Source of the DNA: Owenia fusiformis
Lineage: Eukaryota; Annelida; Polychaeta; Sabellida; Oweniidae
NCBI GenBank assembly: GCA_903813345.2
Contig: CAIIXF020000005.1
Span: 18,417,375-18,481,374 of the forward strand
Direction of reading: 5' to 3'
DNA: 64,000 bases
This document shows positions 1 to 11,560 of the stretch, one piece after another (the first letter of the stretch is position 1; every line of letters begins with the position of its first letter). The notes below the pieces were generated by a model that was not told the origin of the DNA, did no database searches, and saw only the letters and a list, made by a program, of their open reading frames with translations. Made by a program: the position numbers and the translations under genes.

Positions 1-11
1 TTTAATATTAA

Positions 12-737
12 GTGTTCATGAGAAAGGTTTCAACATGACAGAGACATGTGTTTTCCAGTGAAGTGTTCACCAGTATAGAGATGTGTTCATGAGAAAGGTT
101 TCAACATGACAGAGACAGGTGTTTTCCAGTGAAGTGTTCACCAGTATAGAGATGTGTTCATGAGAAAGGTTTCAACATGACAGAGACAGGTGTTTTCCAG
201 TGAAGTGTTCACCAGTATAGAGATGTGTTCATGAGAAAGGTTTCAACATGACAGAGACAGGTGTTTTCCAGTGAAGTGTTCACCAGTATAGAGATGTGTT
301 CATGAGAAAGGTTTCAACATGACAGAGACAGGTGTTTTCCAGTGAAGTGTTCACCAGTATAGAGATGTGTTCATGAGAAAGGTTTCAACATGACAGAGAC
401 AGGTGTTTTCCAGTGAAGTGTTCACCAGTATAGAGATGTGTTCATGAGAAAGGTTTCAACATGACAGAGACAGGTGTTTTCCAGTGAAGTGTTCACCAGT
501 ATAGAGATGTGTTCATGAGAAAGGTTTCAACATGACAGAGACAGGTGTTTTCCAGTGAAGTGTTCACCAGTATAGAGATGTGTTCATGAGAAAGGTTTCA
601 ACATGACAGAGACAGGTGTTTTCCAGTGAAGTGTTCACCAGTATAGAGATGTGTTCATGAGAAAGGTTTCAACATGACAGAGACAGGTGTTTACCAGGGA
701 AGTGTTCACCAGAATAGAGAGGTGTCCATGAGAAAGA
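12..737. repeat. 71-bp minisatellite, about 10 copies
   Basis: The word GTGTTCATGAGAAAGG recurs at 12, 83, 154 and onward every 71 bases. Each unit contains GTTTCAACATGACAGAGACA, GTGTTTTCCAGTGAAGTG and TTCACCAGTATAGAGATG. Copies are almost identical; differences are confined to the first copy (CATGTG for CAGGTG) and the last, which is diverged and ends near AAGAAGTGTGATAAAC. Such uniformity suggests recent expansion or ongoing homogenisation. It lies in the BRPF intron downstream of exon 4. The units share words with small inverted-repeat elements elsewhere in the window (see findings). Confidence 0.97.
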
Positions 738-3700
738 AGTGTGATAAACTCACCAAAATATGTATTAGGATTATATAACATAGAGCTAGATTTGAATATG
801 AAATATTTGATTTAATCCCTAACTTATCCTCAAATAAAACTTTCAAACTAATATCCCGGACAAAGAAAATGTTGGCAAAACTGAATAAATGAATCGTTAA
901 AACAAGAATGGATCAAAATATATTTACAAATTGATACAATCATATTTTATAGTTTTTTTACATAAAATAACAATTTTGTTTATTGGTATAACTAGTAGTA
1001 TCTTCAATAATGCTAGTTGTCATTACATTTGTTTTTATCATGATATTCAATTATATTATATGATATATTTAAAATGTTTATATGAGAATGTTTTCTACAT
1101 TATGCATTTCAATTGGTGCTTTTAAAGGTGCTTTTAAAGTACCAAAACTAGCTCCATATTCAACTCAACCTCACTGTTGTTTACGTGAGAGTTCCCTCAA
1201 GAATGGACTCTTGAAGAAATGTTCAATTCCCATGTGCCAGTGAACATTCTAAGAACAGGTTCATTGTGATATAATCTTGGAGGAGGCAGGATATAGTATA
1301 TCTAACCTACCACAATTTAGCGCCAACCTTTCATAAGATCTCAGAAAATTTGAGACAATTACAGTTATGATTTGACTGAACTTTATAACAAATAATTCAG
1401 TATATCACCTTGCATCAAAAATTTCATATAAATTCCAAAATTTCAGTTCTCAAGTTCCAAAGTTAAATTATTGCACTTTTTGGACAGGCAGTCACCATGG
1501 GAACAAGAAATCAGCCCATACTTAACAACAAACATCTCCTGATATTATGATGCAATAATGCATGATTACAAGCATGAAGCACCTCAGAGTCAATAGAAAA
1601 TTAAGTTTCAACTCACTGAACTTGAAAAAGTAAAGATCAGTTTTCAATATTCATTCCAAAATCCAAAATTATAATCCAGTATATAAGCAGTCAATAACAT
1701 AAAAGATACTCTAATGGGTATGTACTTTTGATGTTATTTTTGCAATTTTTTAGAAAGACGTGCGATATTCCATGAAGCATATCACTTCCCCTGATGAAGT
1801 ACCTGGGACATTCCTGGGAACTACTGTGCTAATAGCAATACCACCACAGAGTGATGAGATCCCGGCAAGCACTACAGATAATTCCAGGATCAACATTCTT
1901 ATAGATGTTTATTTCAAATAGAGAGAGATACCCCAACTTGACCTTCCTGAACTGAAGTATTTAAAATGCGACTGGGATTTGTCCACGAAATCAACAAGAA
2001 ATCTTAGCAAAATCTTGTCTCCATTGGTGTATGATAATTTCGCAAAGCTACAAGAACTGAGAGCAAAGTAAACTATATGCACTTTATGAAATTTTAATTT
2101 TTCATTCATTGAATCAAAATTTTAAACTAACATATGCCAATCATATAAGGAGTGGGGAAAGATGATGGGTGCTGGTTGACTAACCAGAAGGGTTTAAGGG
2201 GAAGGATGGAAATGACTGCTTGAACCGAACAGATAAGTTTAGAGGACAGTCGGAGAGCGCTGCTTGACCCGATCATTCATGTTTGAGGGTAAGATGGTCG
2301 TAACATAGTCATCCAGTCAAGTATTTTAATGAATCTAATGCGTCATGCTTATTTAAAACTATGTACTAAGTGGGGACCCTTGATTATTTCACCACAATTT
2401 ATTTTGGGCCAGAGAAATTCATTCAGAAAATCCCAGCAAGAAAATTCAATTATGAAATGCTGGAAAATATACTGAAAATATACTGAAAAGTATTTTACCC
2501 TCCAAATAGTATCAAACCTCCATTTATCTTTCTTATTACAGGTGATTTTATCAGCTCCGATGATTTTTCAAAACGATGATACTCAATCGTACATGGTATT
2601 AAGAGTATGAAAAGTGCCATCCACTTTTGGTTCATACTACGCGAGGAATTCAGAGGCCACACAAGGTCAAAATAAATGAATGAGAAGCACTCTTAGGTAA
2701 TCTTAATTTACATGTAGAATTACGTGATATTTATACAAACAGCAGGTAACTACCGTAAAACATCTCAATTTCACTCAAATTTTATTTTGACAAAATTTGG
2801 TATGTGCTCAGATTTGTTAATTCTAAATGATGAAAATCATTGATTTTATTGAAAATGATGATGTACAAATGCTGAAATAGTGAATTCATCAATTAAGTGA
2901 GAAATTAGAAAATAAGATTCATAAAATTTGCATGTGTGAATAGAAATACTAGCCGTGTCACTTCTATCTTCAATGAAGGATGTTTATACCTTAAGTGTTC
3001 AATTATATTGCAAGAATGTAAGACAGACCCTTAAATGAGAATCTAGAACTGTACATGTATATAAACACTCTACTTGGAAAAACAAAGAGAAGAAATGCAC
3101 TATGAGAATGAAGAAATTTGAGACATTTGTTACCAATTTATAAAATGTTAGGAAATTTGATTTTAAACTTTTTTTAGGGAGTGAGGCATGACCAAATGTG
3201 TTGACTCAATTTTCTCACTGCATGCTATCTCAAGGTATACATATGACTTTCCTCTTAGTATCAGAGACACATACAGAGCCGACCTAATGGGGGTATTCAA
3301 TCATTTTGAACAAACTGAATTTCCCAATGTATAATTATAACATAATTATAACGTAAAAGAGAAAATAACTCAAAAATATCAAGAGTTGTTTTCGAGCAAT
3401 ACTATGAATTATCAGGAAAGTAAAAAAACTTTATAGTCCCCCAAAACCTAATTCAAGATAGGGGTTAAGATATTCTCAATAGTGAGAAACCACAAAGTAT
3501 ATCTAGTTCAAACTTGGCAACAATATGTCTGTCTACAACTATGAACTAGTCACTCTGACCCCAAATGGTCCATTATGAGCATGCTGCCCTTTAACCAATT
3601 AAACAGGTCAGGTTTTAATGCCTTTAGATAGTATTATGAATATATCAGTTTTTTATTTACTGTAAAACAAAAAGTTTGCTTGGAATGTTGATTTGATTTA

Positions 3701-6700
3701 ACACATACACTATGGTTTATTAGATTTTATTAAGGAAATTTCAAGTGCTGCCGCATATGCTTAACCCTACTTTGTTTGCAGCCATTTATATGGCTGGGCC
3801 AAAGATTGGTGGGATGAAAAAATGCATTCACTTATCTTTTTTGTAGATGAATGTGAAAACATTGAATAAAATGAACATGTTATGTTAATTAAGATGTCAG
3901 CTACGTGGACATATTAATCTGGAAATCTTTAGTTTCACGCTAAATGCAAAAACTTAACTTTTAGTTAAATATGTGTTAAAAAGTCTGCATAAGGTTTACC
4001 ACAATTCAAATGTCATCTAGAGTCTAACCGCAAACAGTAACCTATGAGAACATTCAGAGAATAACTTTCACATTTGTTGCACAGTTTTTGCTATAAATAA
4101 ATTTCAATTCATTTTCTGTGGTCTAAGATATTTGTCAATGTCGTCGAGGTACATCAGGGGTATATCTAAATAAAATGAAATAGATCATAAATCTGAACAA
4201 ACAGAAAAAAATCAACATTCATTCACCAGGTTTTACTTTGTGGCACATAAAACATATGCTAAATAGAAATGTGGAATCAATTTTTGATGGCCCAAAAATA
4301 AAAATAAAAGGCTATCTCATTACCAGTCACAGCAAGATACCATGGATTATATTCTCCCAATTTAACTTTTATTAATGTTTTATTGGTCTTAAAAAATTGA
4401 AGAAAATTGAAACTTTTTAGTCATGTAGTTAAGAACAGAATTTATGAGACTTCATTTCCAGTTTTCTAAGTATAGAGATGTTATACTAATTACTTTGTCA
4501 ATTTATTATGATGAATTTTCAATCTGTTGGAAAGATAGTTATCTGATATGTTCAATTAGCGTAATAAACATCTAGAATACCTGATAAAATTACATATGAA
4601 TCAACACTTTAGCTAACCGCAAACATAAAACAAATGTAAAATGATATTTTCAATTTTGAACTCTATTTCACTATCTTTTGATCTATTATGTAAAACTCCA
4701 TAAAATTTTAATCATTGAACTCATGAAATTTTCTATGATTGTGCTTTAAATCAGCTCTATTATACTATACCCTTGCCAAATCTAGGATCAAGAGAAATCT
4801 AATACATGTTGTATATATTTTATGTGTTCATAAATTATTCAAGTATATAAGGTCTGATCTTTGACAGGTTCGTATTATTCAGAAGCCTAATATAGAAACA
4901 AAACTCCCAAAATGTCATAATAAATTAAAAGTTAACTTGGATATTCAACAGAGAGAGGGTAAGTTTTAACTAAAAATTGAAAAATAAATCTCTTGCTTTT
5001 AGTAAGCTGCAGTAACACTTAAAAAATAATTCATTTTCAGAGGGTGGGCTTTGTGCAGCACGATTTTCTCACAATTAATATTTAAAAAGTAATTCAAGGA
5101 GTATATAAACAAAAAAATGAAATTCAATAAAAGTTTATATTTTCAAAAGATTTCTTGCCATATCAAGTTTTGTTTTGTGTTTTCATTGAAGTCACGTTGA
5201 GTCTGTACCTTTTGGTGGAAGCCTCCTTTAAAGGCCAACCCTAGATATTCACCCCCAAGGTGTGTCAACATTTTTTTTTTGAAAAAATTAATTAATCAAA
5301 TTATTAATAGCACAATATCGCTTTTAATCAAAACTTCATTTCCTGACAGTGTACCAACATGTACAAATAGAGCGAACCACCCATATATGAAAAAGTTTGT
5401 TGTTATTAAGAAATGAATAGAAATTCAGATCCTTGCATAGACCAGTACTGTGTCCTTACATGCTTGCCAAGCCGGCTTACAGGTGATAAATCACGAAAAT
5501 CTAAACATATAAAATGTCTCCTTTTAATAGGTAATAATTCATACATGAAGTAAACAGACCATTCTAAAATACTCAACTGATCATGCTTTTTTGCTGAATT
5601 TCTCTCAAAAACTTGAATGAAATAGGCAATTTTCTTGCATTTCTATACAATTTAAAGTCTTGGCTATGTTCCTGTATACTTTATTTCTATTTTAACCACT
5701 TTTTTATATCTCATTGTTAGTTTTTAAAACATACCCCCTGTGATTTTCATTTACAGTAAACAAGAAAGGGTAATGAGTAAAGTTGATTGTTTTGCTGGTG
5801 GAATGAGGAACTTTCATTTAACTTGAGATCTCTGGCACCATTGAGTCATTAACCTTTCTGTTCTTGATGACTTGTAAATAAAACTATTCAGAGGTCAATA
5901 GTTTGAAAAGTGAACCCCAGAATAAAACGAGACAATGAGCAATAAATAATGAATTTGAACTCTTGAATAGAAAAACTTTTTTGCTTAAAATACTTTTTAT
6001 TAGGGATGTTTTGCAGGTATAAATTTTGAGTAAATAGTACTATGAAGTATTTGATATCACTTAATCTGTTTCTATTTAATAAATTAATTGTATTTTCTTC
6101 AAAAATTTAAGTTTTAATTCTTTATTATGAAAATAGAAACATAGAGAGCTGATTAAATTGTGATGAGAGTAGCACATATAAGAACATGGCTGGAAACTTT
6201 AAGAGAGATTTAGGAATATACAATGTAGGTTTTAAGATGTAACAATCATTTGAGTACTTTAACAGATATTTGAGTATTTTGATATTTATTTGAGTACTTT
6301 GAGTATAGTGTAGAAATGTTTTGACAAGTACCGGTATATACCAAATAAATATAAAAATTTCATCACAAATAAAATGTCAAATAATAATTGTGTAACCTTG
6401 AAACTTGGAAAGTGACCTCTTCAATGACCTCTTCTTCTGATGTCAGATGCGGATGTCATCCAATGCTTATTTGAAGTACACGTTATATATAGTAAACCTC
6501 TCAAAACATACATAACCATCAAAGCAGTTTCCAACACATTACAATAGTATAATAACCCTTAATTTACCATCTGGTTATTGTCAACAATTGTATGCAGACC
6601 AGGAATAGCCTAAAAAAGTCTGACACATTTGTTTGAAGTTCCCACATGGTTTATAGAAATAGAAAGGCTGTTATTTAAGGTTGACAACCTAATAACATTG

Positions 6701-7539
6701 ACTAGGTCCTGAATTGCACTGAACCAAAATAACACACGCTTTGTCTCCCACCAACTTCCTGTGGCTACTAACAATGGTAGGTCCTATAGAATGAAACTCC
6801 TGGTCTTTAGTAAAAGTATACCTTGAATATCCTACATAGGGTTACTGCAATTAAACATGACTCTGTGACAAACAAAATGAGAAATAAAATGATCAGCAAA
6901 TGCTTTTCATATACAACACATGGTTTTCAAATGGAAATATCTTGTAAAGTGTTCAAAGCAATGTTATAGCCACTGAATTACAACCAGATGCCTAAAGTTT
7001 CAATCGGAAACCAGTCAAATAAATATAACCAGGATATAACCCCAAGTAAAAGGTTCCTCCATATACTAAAACATCACTAAGTTTTGTATCTCTTGATATT
7101 TTGAAGTCAATTTGAGGGAGGATGTCATCAATTGAGTCTGAGATGTTTGCACTGAAACCCTGAAATCGATCAATTAATGTCGACCATCTCTTTATGAATC
7201 AGCAATTATCGTATGATTCTACAATCAATGTTAGATAATACACTTCCGCATTTTAGATACATTTCCGCATTCTCGTACAACTTTATCTTAAAACGGGTCT
7301 GGATTATTTATATTCTCCGTTCATGATTTATTAGTTTAAATATGTCTCAAATGGTGCCTTACGGTCTGAATTCTGATATGATATTTCTTTGTTTTCATGG
7401 TACGAGCTGAACAAGGTCCCCTCATCCCCTATTTACAAAAAATGAGTACCATACATAAAAAATTTGAAATGAGAATGTATGTATGTATTAAGATGATTCA
7501 AAGAATACAACCAGAGAGAAAGTAACACAAGGACCATTT
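738..7539. other. BRPF intron, no gene recognised
   Basis: AT-rich intron sequence between two minisatellites. I looked on the minus strand for the BRPF bromodomain exon expected next and did not see it. The only local structure noted is a short imperfect repeat of TTTGAGTACTTT at about 6248-6305. No RNA gene or transposon end was recognised. Confidence 0.6.
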
Positions 7540-7858
7540 GTACTTGATGTAAGCCTTGAGAATGACCAAGGGCCTTGATGTAAGCCTAGAGAATGACCAA
7601 GGGCCTTGAAGTAAGCCTAGAGAATGACCAAGGGCATTGATGTAAGCTTAGAGAATGACCAAGGGCCTTGATGTAAGTCTCGAGAATGACCAAGGGCCTT
7701 GAAGTAAGCCTCGAGAATGACCAAGGGCCTTGAAGTAAGCCTAGAGAATGACCAAGGGCCTTGATGTAAGCCTAGAGAATGACCAAGGGCCTTGATGTAA
7801 GCCTCGAGAATGACCAAGGGCCTTGATGTAAGCCTAGAGAATGACCAAGGGCCTCAAC
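7540..7858. repeat. 31-bp minisatellite beside a BRPF splice donor
   Basis: The word AATGACCAAGGGC recurs at 7561, 7592, 7623 and then every 31 bases to 7840, ten times in all. The rest of the unit is CTTGATGTAAGCCTAGAG with few variants (GAAGTAAG, CTCGAG, CATTG). The array ends about 12 bases from the donor of BRPF exon 4. Read on the gene's strand, each unit contains TCATTCTCTAG followed by GC, which resembles a weak splice acceptor. Units carry few stops in any frame, which explains the overlapping open frames here; they are not genes. Confidence 0.96.
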
Positions 7859-7870
7859 CTGTGAACTCAC

Positions 7871-8002
7871 CTGCTCTCTCTTGTATTTCTCCCTCTTGCG
7901 TATGAGTTCTACCAGCAACCTTGCCTTCTCCAGGTCCTGTCGCAGTCTTTGCCAGTACTTCAGTTGTGCCTTAAGGGCATTGCTCTGTTTGTCGTTCTTT
8001 GT
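7871..8002 (-). CDS. BRPF1: BRPF/peregrin, coding exon 4 (partial gene, continues left)
   Basis: This 132-bp exon gives 44 codons (residues 567-610) in phase 0 at both ends. It reads [20 protein letters not shown] followed by [16 protein letters not shown], the conserved charged helix just before the BRPF bromodomain. The acceptor is CCTGTGTTTCAG|ACA and the donor is GAGCAG|GTGAGT. The following exon, with the bromodomain, was not found in 1-7870, and the later PWWP exons must also lie outside the window. The donor is followed within about 15 bases by a 31-bp tandem repeat array. If the intron were retained, translation would run on into the repeat. Confidence 0.94.
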
Positions 8003-8310
8003 CTGAAACACAGGGAATAATGGAATGTTAAATTTTATTGATACTTATGATAATTATATACATTTTAGAATAGCATAGTTTAATACATCTTATTTAAAGC
8101 TAGGGTCTGTGCAATGTACTCCTTGTACTGATCTGGAATACAAGGTATAATGGTATGTCAGATATTATTATGAACATTTTTGGAATTCTAATTGTCTAAG
8201 AGAGTCATTGAGTTCTTGTACATGGGATCTTAATTCTTTTGGAGATGGTCTGAAAAAATGTGAAAATAAGTATTACATATGTAATGTCAACATGTAATAT
8301 GATTGAGTTA

Positions 8311-8475
8311 AGATAACTTCAGTTGTCCCCTGAAATGATAAATGTCTAAAACAAAGTCTGGATTATTACAAAATTGAAAATATTGGTCCTTTTGTTCCCG
8401 CTGTTTCACAATCAATTCCCATAGTTGCTCTGCAGTGAGCTCATCAACCAGGTCACCACCCCAATTTCTAGAGTT
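8311..8475 (-). other. 55-codon protein-like open stretch in the large BRPF intron, unassigned
   Basis: On the minus strand, after an acceptor-like TTTTTCTTGATTAG|AAC, 55 codons run to a TAA at 8310-8308. The translation (NSRNWGGDLVDELTAEQLWE, then LIVKQREQKDQYFQF and on) is amphipathic and rich in Glu/Gln/Lys, unlike the Phe/Ile/Leu/Tyr-rich noise of the neighbouring frames. I do not recognise the family. A possible donor TTTT|GTAATA would give a 106-bp exon, which does not preserve phase between BRPF exons 3 and 4. It may be a decayed exon, a transposon fragment, an exon of a nested gene, or chance. Confidence 0.3.
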
Positions 8476-11400
8476 CTAATCAAGAAAAATGATGGTTACT
8501 TGTTCCAAGACAGGTGTGTTAAAATGGAATGATCCTGGAAAAAACAACATTGTGGTCTTGTTTCAAAATTCAAAATTGGGTAGAAAATAAAGAAATCGGC
8601 AAGGATTTAAATTAACAGACATGTAGTTAACATTCAAATTGTAGAAAAATCTCAAAAAATCGTGCAGTCTATTCAGATTTTTTAAGATAATGATACAGTA
8701 ACCATGACCAGAGAAGTATTTAGTACAGGGATTTCAAAGTCTGCAGAGACTCCATTGAAAATTGGGTTAACCTTTTATGAAACCTGTGTATGTTTAAATT
8801 AATAACAAAATGAATTTTCAAAGAAAACAAGCCATGGGTCAAGTTCTAAGAGATGAAAGATGTAGAAGCAATTCTATTTTTATGTTTCAAAAGTTGATAT
8901 TTTAACTGAAAGCAATAAAGAAGTTTTGGATTCAGTTATAGCTCAGTTTGTGTTCATTCTCCAGGGGTGTCCATTCAAGATTGTGTGATTTTGTGTTTTA
9001 GAAATATGGAAATGTTTCAAGTGAAATCATATCCTTAAATATACAGGTATCTGCTTAAAAAGCCACCCTAGGCTGTCAGCACTTTGTCTTAATAAACCAG
9101 ACATGAACATCTGATTCAAAACATAACATTCCTCTAAATGTTTGTGAGGCAATAAGTTTGAACCAAAATCTGGATGAATATAGAATTCTAATAATTTCTC
9201 TGAATAAAATTTTTCTTCACAGGACAATGCAATGAAAATGTGGCAGCTGGAACAACTGTGAAACTTGTTTTTTCAAAAACTGAATTTAGGATTGCTTCTA
9301 TTTATAGAAGAAGTTCTTTGGAATTGGTAGACTTTATTGTCTGACCTCATATTTTGAGTCTTGAGTAAGTGTCCTTCAATTCATAACATTTGAACTACTC
9401 TTTTAATAATTATACAACTTTAATTTGGCTTTAATTTTAAGGATAAATCATTGAAGTAACAGAATATAAATGAGGCCAATGGTATCTTGATTGTGTAATG
9501 TATGGTGGCACGTATTACAGATAGATATGTTACATGGTGAGTGAGATAGGGGGATAAAGTCATCAATCTGAGGCAAACAGTACCACCAAGCTTGCTGATA
9601 AGTAAAAGATCAAATCCCACAATGTCCATATTTTTAAATATAAAATATAATATGGTTTAGTCAAATGCAGAAGAAATAAAATAAACAGCAATGAAGAAAA
9701 TCTACCAAATGATAAAGAAATGCAAGAAAATGAGACAGTTCTTTCAAATTTAAGAGAAATTCTGTGAAAAATGTGAGCAGACGGATATTTTAATTATGGG
9801 AAGGATATGCTTTTTGAAACATCAGTCCGTGAACTTGATCTTCTGCAATCATAAAATAGGTCAATCAAGCTCATATATAAGTCAAAACACAACAGGAATG
9901 GGTCAATAAAACTAACACTTTATGTCTGTTCCATACTTGGATCATGTATTTGTGTACCTATAATCACTGTTGCATGATACAGAAGAAAAGGATAACCCGA
10001 AGAATCAAGAAGAAACAAACAGCAGCAACACTCAGCTCCAAATAATAATTTCACAAAGTTGTAGGGTAGGGGTACAAAGTGAAGTTTGATAGTGAGGCAC
10101 AGATTCCATGGCTTGGTGTGATTAAATAAAAAGACACATTTGAAATCTCCATTGCCTACTGATATTAATACCATTTTGGTTATAATACCAGAGTATAATG
10201 AAGTTGGAAAATCATAGATATCGAACAGCGAAGAGCGTATAGTAGAAAACGTATACTGACTCTCTGAGTAATAAAAAAACTCAAACAGATAAATCAGAAG
10301 TCCAAAGATAGTTTCATTTATTAAGTTAATCACCAGTCCCTCACCTTATTCTAGGCTGTGTGCCAATACTAAAAACTCACAGATTGAGGTTCATACAGCG
10401 CACATCCATTTTCCAGGCTAACATAATGAATTATCCTCCATTATTCTACCTTGATAGGTTTACGCACCTAAACCATTGTGGATCACGGCTTGGTGCTAGA
10501 TCAAGATATTCTTAGGAATAATTTGAAACGTTGAGTTATAGGTTTTCTTTCTTTGGTTCGTGGTAAGGTTCACGTATCAGAATATGAATTGATACTGAAT
10601 ACAAAGAAGTACTTCCATAAGTTTGTAGGAATTAACAATTTCTAATGAGTTGTTTTTTCTTGTGTTCCTTCAGTTGAAGATGTGCAGATAAAATTGATTA
10701 GCTGAAAGAACCAAAGGCCAAATACTGTTAATTGGAAAATGAAGATTCACCAGACAAATGGGAGGTTCTTGACAATAAATAACATAGTGCCTGACATGTA
10801 CCTTAAAGATAAATATGTTCAGGTAAATGCTCAAGGGACAGCCACAGCTTCAAAGCCAAAACTGATTGATTTTGGATTTCCAGAAAATCAGCATATGCTT
10901 AAAGAGCTAGCTCAATCCTAAATGATAAAATATCAGATAAACAGGTTTGGCACACTCCTTCCTATATCCTGTATGGTCCCAAGTGAAAGTTAAGATTCTA
11001 CAGAACAAATGTGAAGAGATATCAAGTTAGCTCTGAATCCCAACAGAATGAACATGGTGGTCAGAATTTGGAATAATATTATTGGATGAGTTAGTATGTG
11101 GTGATAGACCTGTATGTGTTAACAAGGCACAGAACTGATATAACAAACACAGAGATAATAAGCAAAGATGTATCCAATCAGCCATGAAGAAACAGCATTT
11201 GGAGATATGTAACTTCCCTCCCAATTGGGATAAACACATCCTCCATAGTTAGTTGATTATCTCTTGTAACATTATGCCCAGCATGCTTACTAGACTTGCT
11301 TCAAAAGCAATGGGGAACATCTTGAATTTTAATGATATTTCCTGCTTTTTTGAAGCTGAAACATCTCTGGGAGTATCTTTCTTTATTTTACCTCATATAG

Positions 11401-11560
11401 GGGGTAGAGAAATCATATCTCTGAGATAAAGGGTATCAAGTTAATGCATGGCCGGAAAGCAGTGATCCGAAGTAAAATTAAGTGAGTGTTTCTAAATATG
11501 GCAAGCATCTCTATCCTAAATAGAAAAATGAAATACCAAAAACAATAATTCTTTCCCACA
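8476..11560. other. BRPF intron, no firm gene
   Basis: The region contains an open frame of 137 codons on the minus strand (9920-10333) and a 60-codon frame on the plus strand (10739-10921). Neither resembles a known family. The 137-codon frame is rich in Phe, Leu, Ile and Cys and has no good start context, so I treat it as chance or old repeat. Nothing upstream of 11575 could be assigned to the missing 5' part of the LINE. Confidence 0.45.

Noticed and set aside
1-7870. Search for the BRPF bromodomain exon
   Set aside because: No minus-strand stretch resembling the bromodomain (N-C-L-K-Y-N region or P-M-D-F) was found.
7617-8011. Open frames of 66-79 codons across the 31-bp repeat
   Set aside because: They arise because the 31-bp unit has few stops and cycles through all frames; only 7871-8002 is a true exon.
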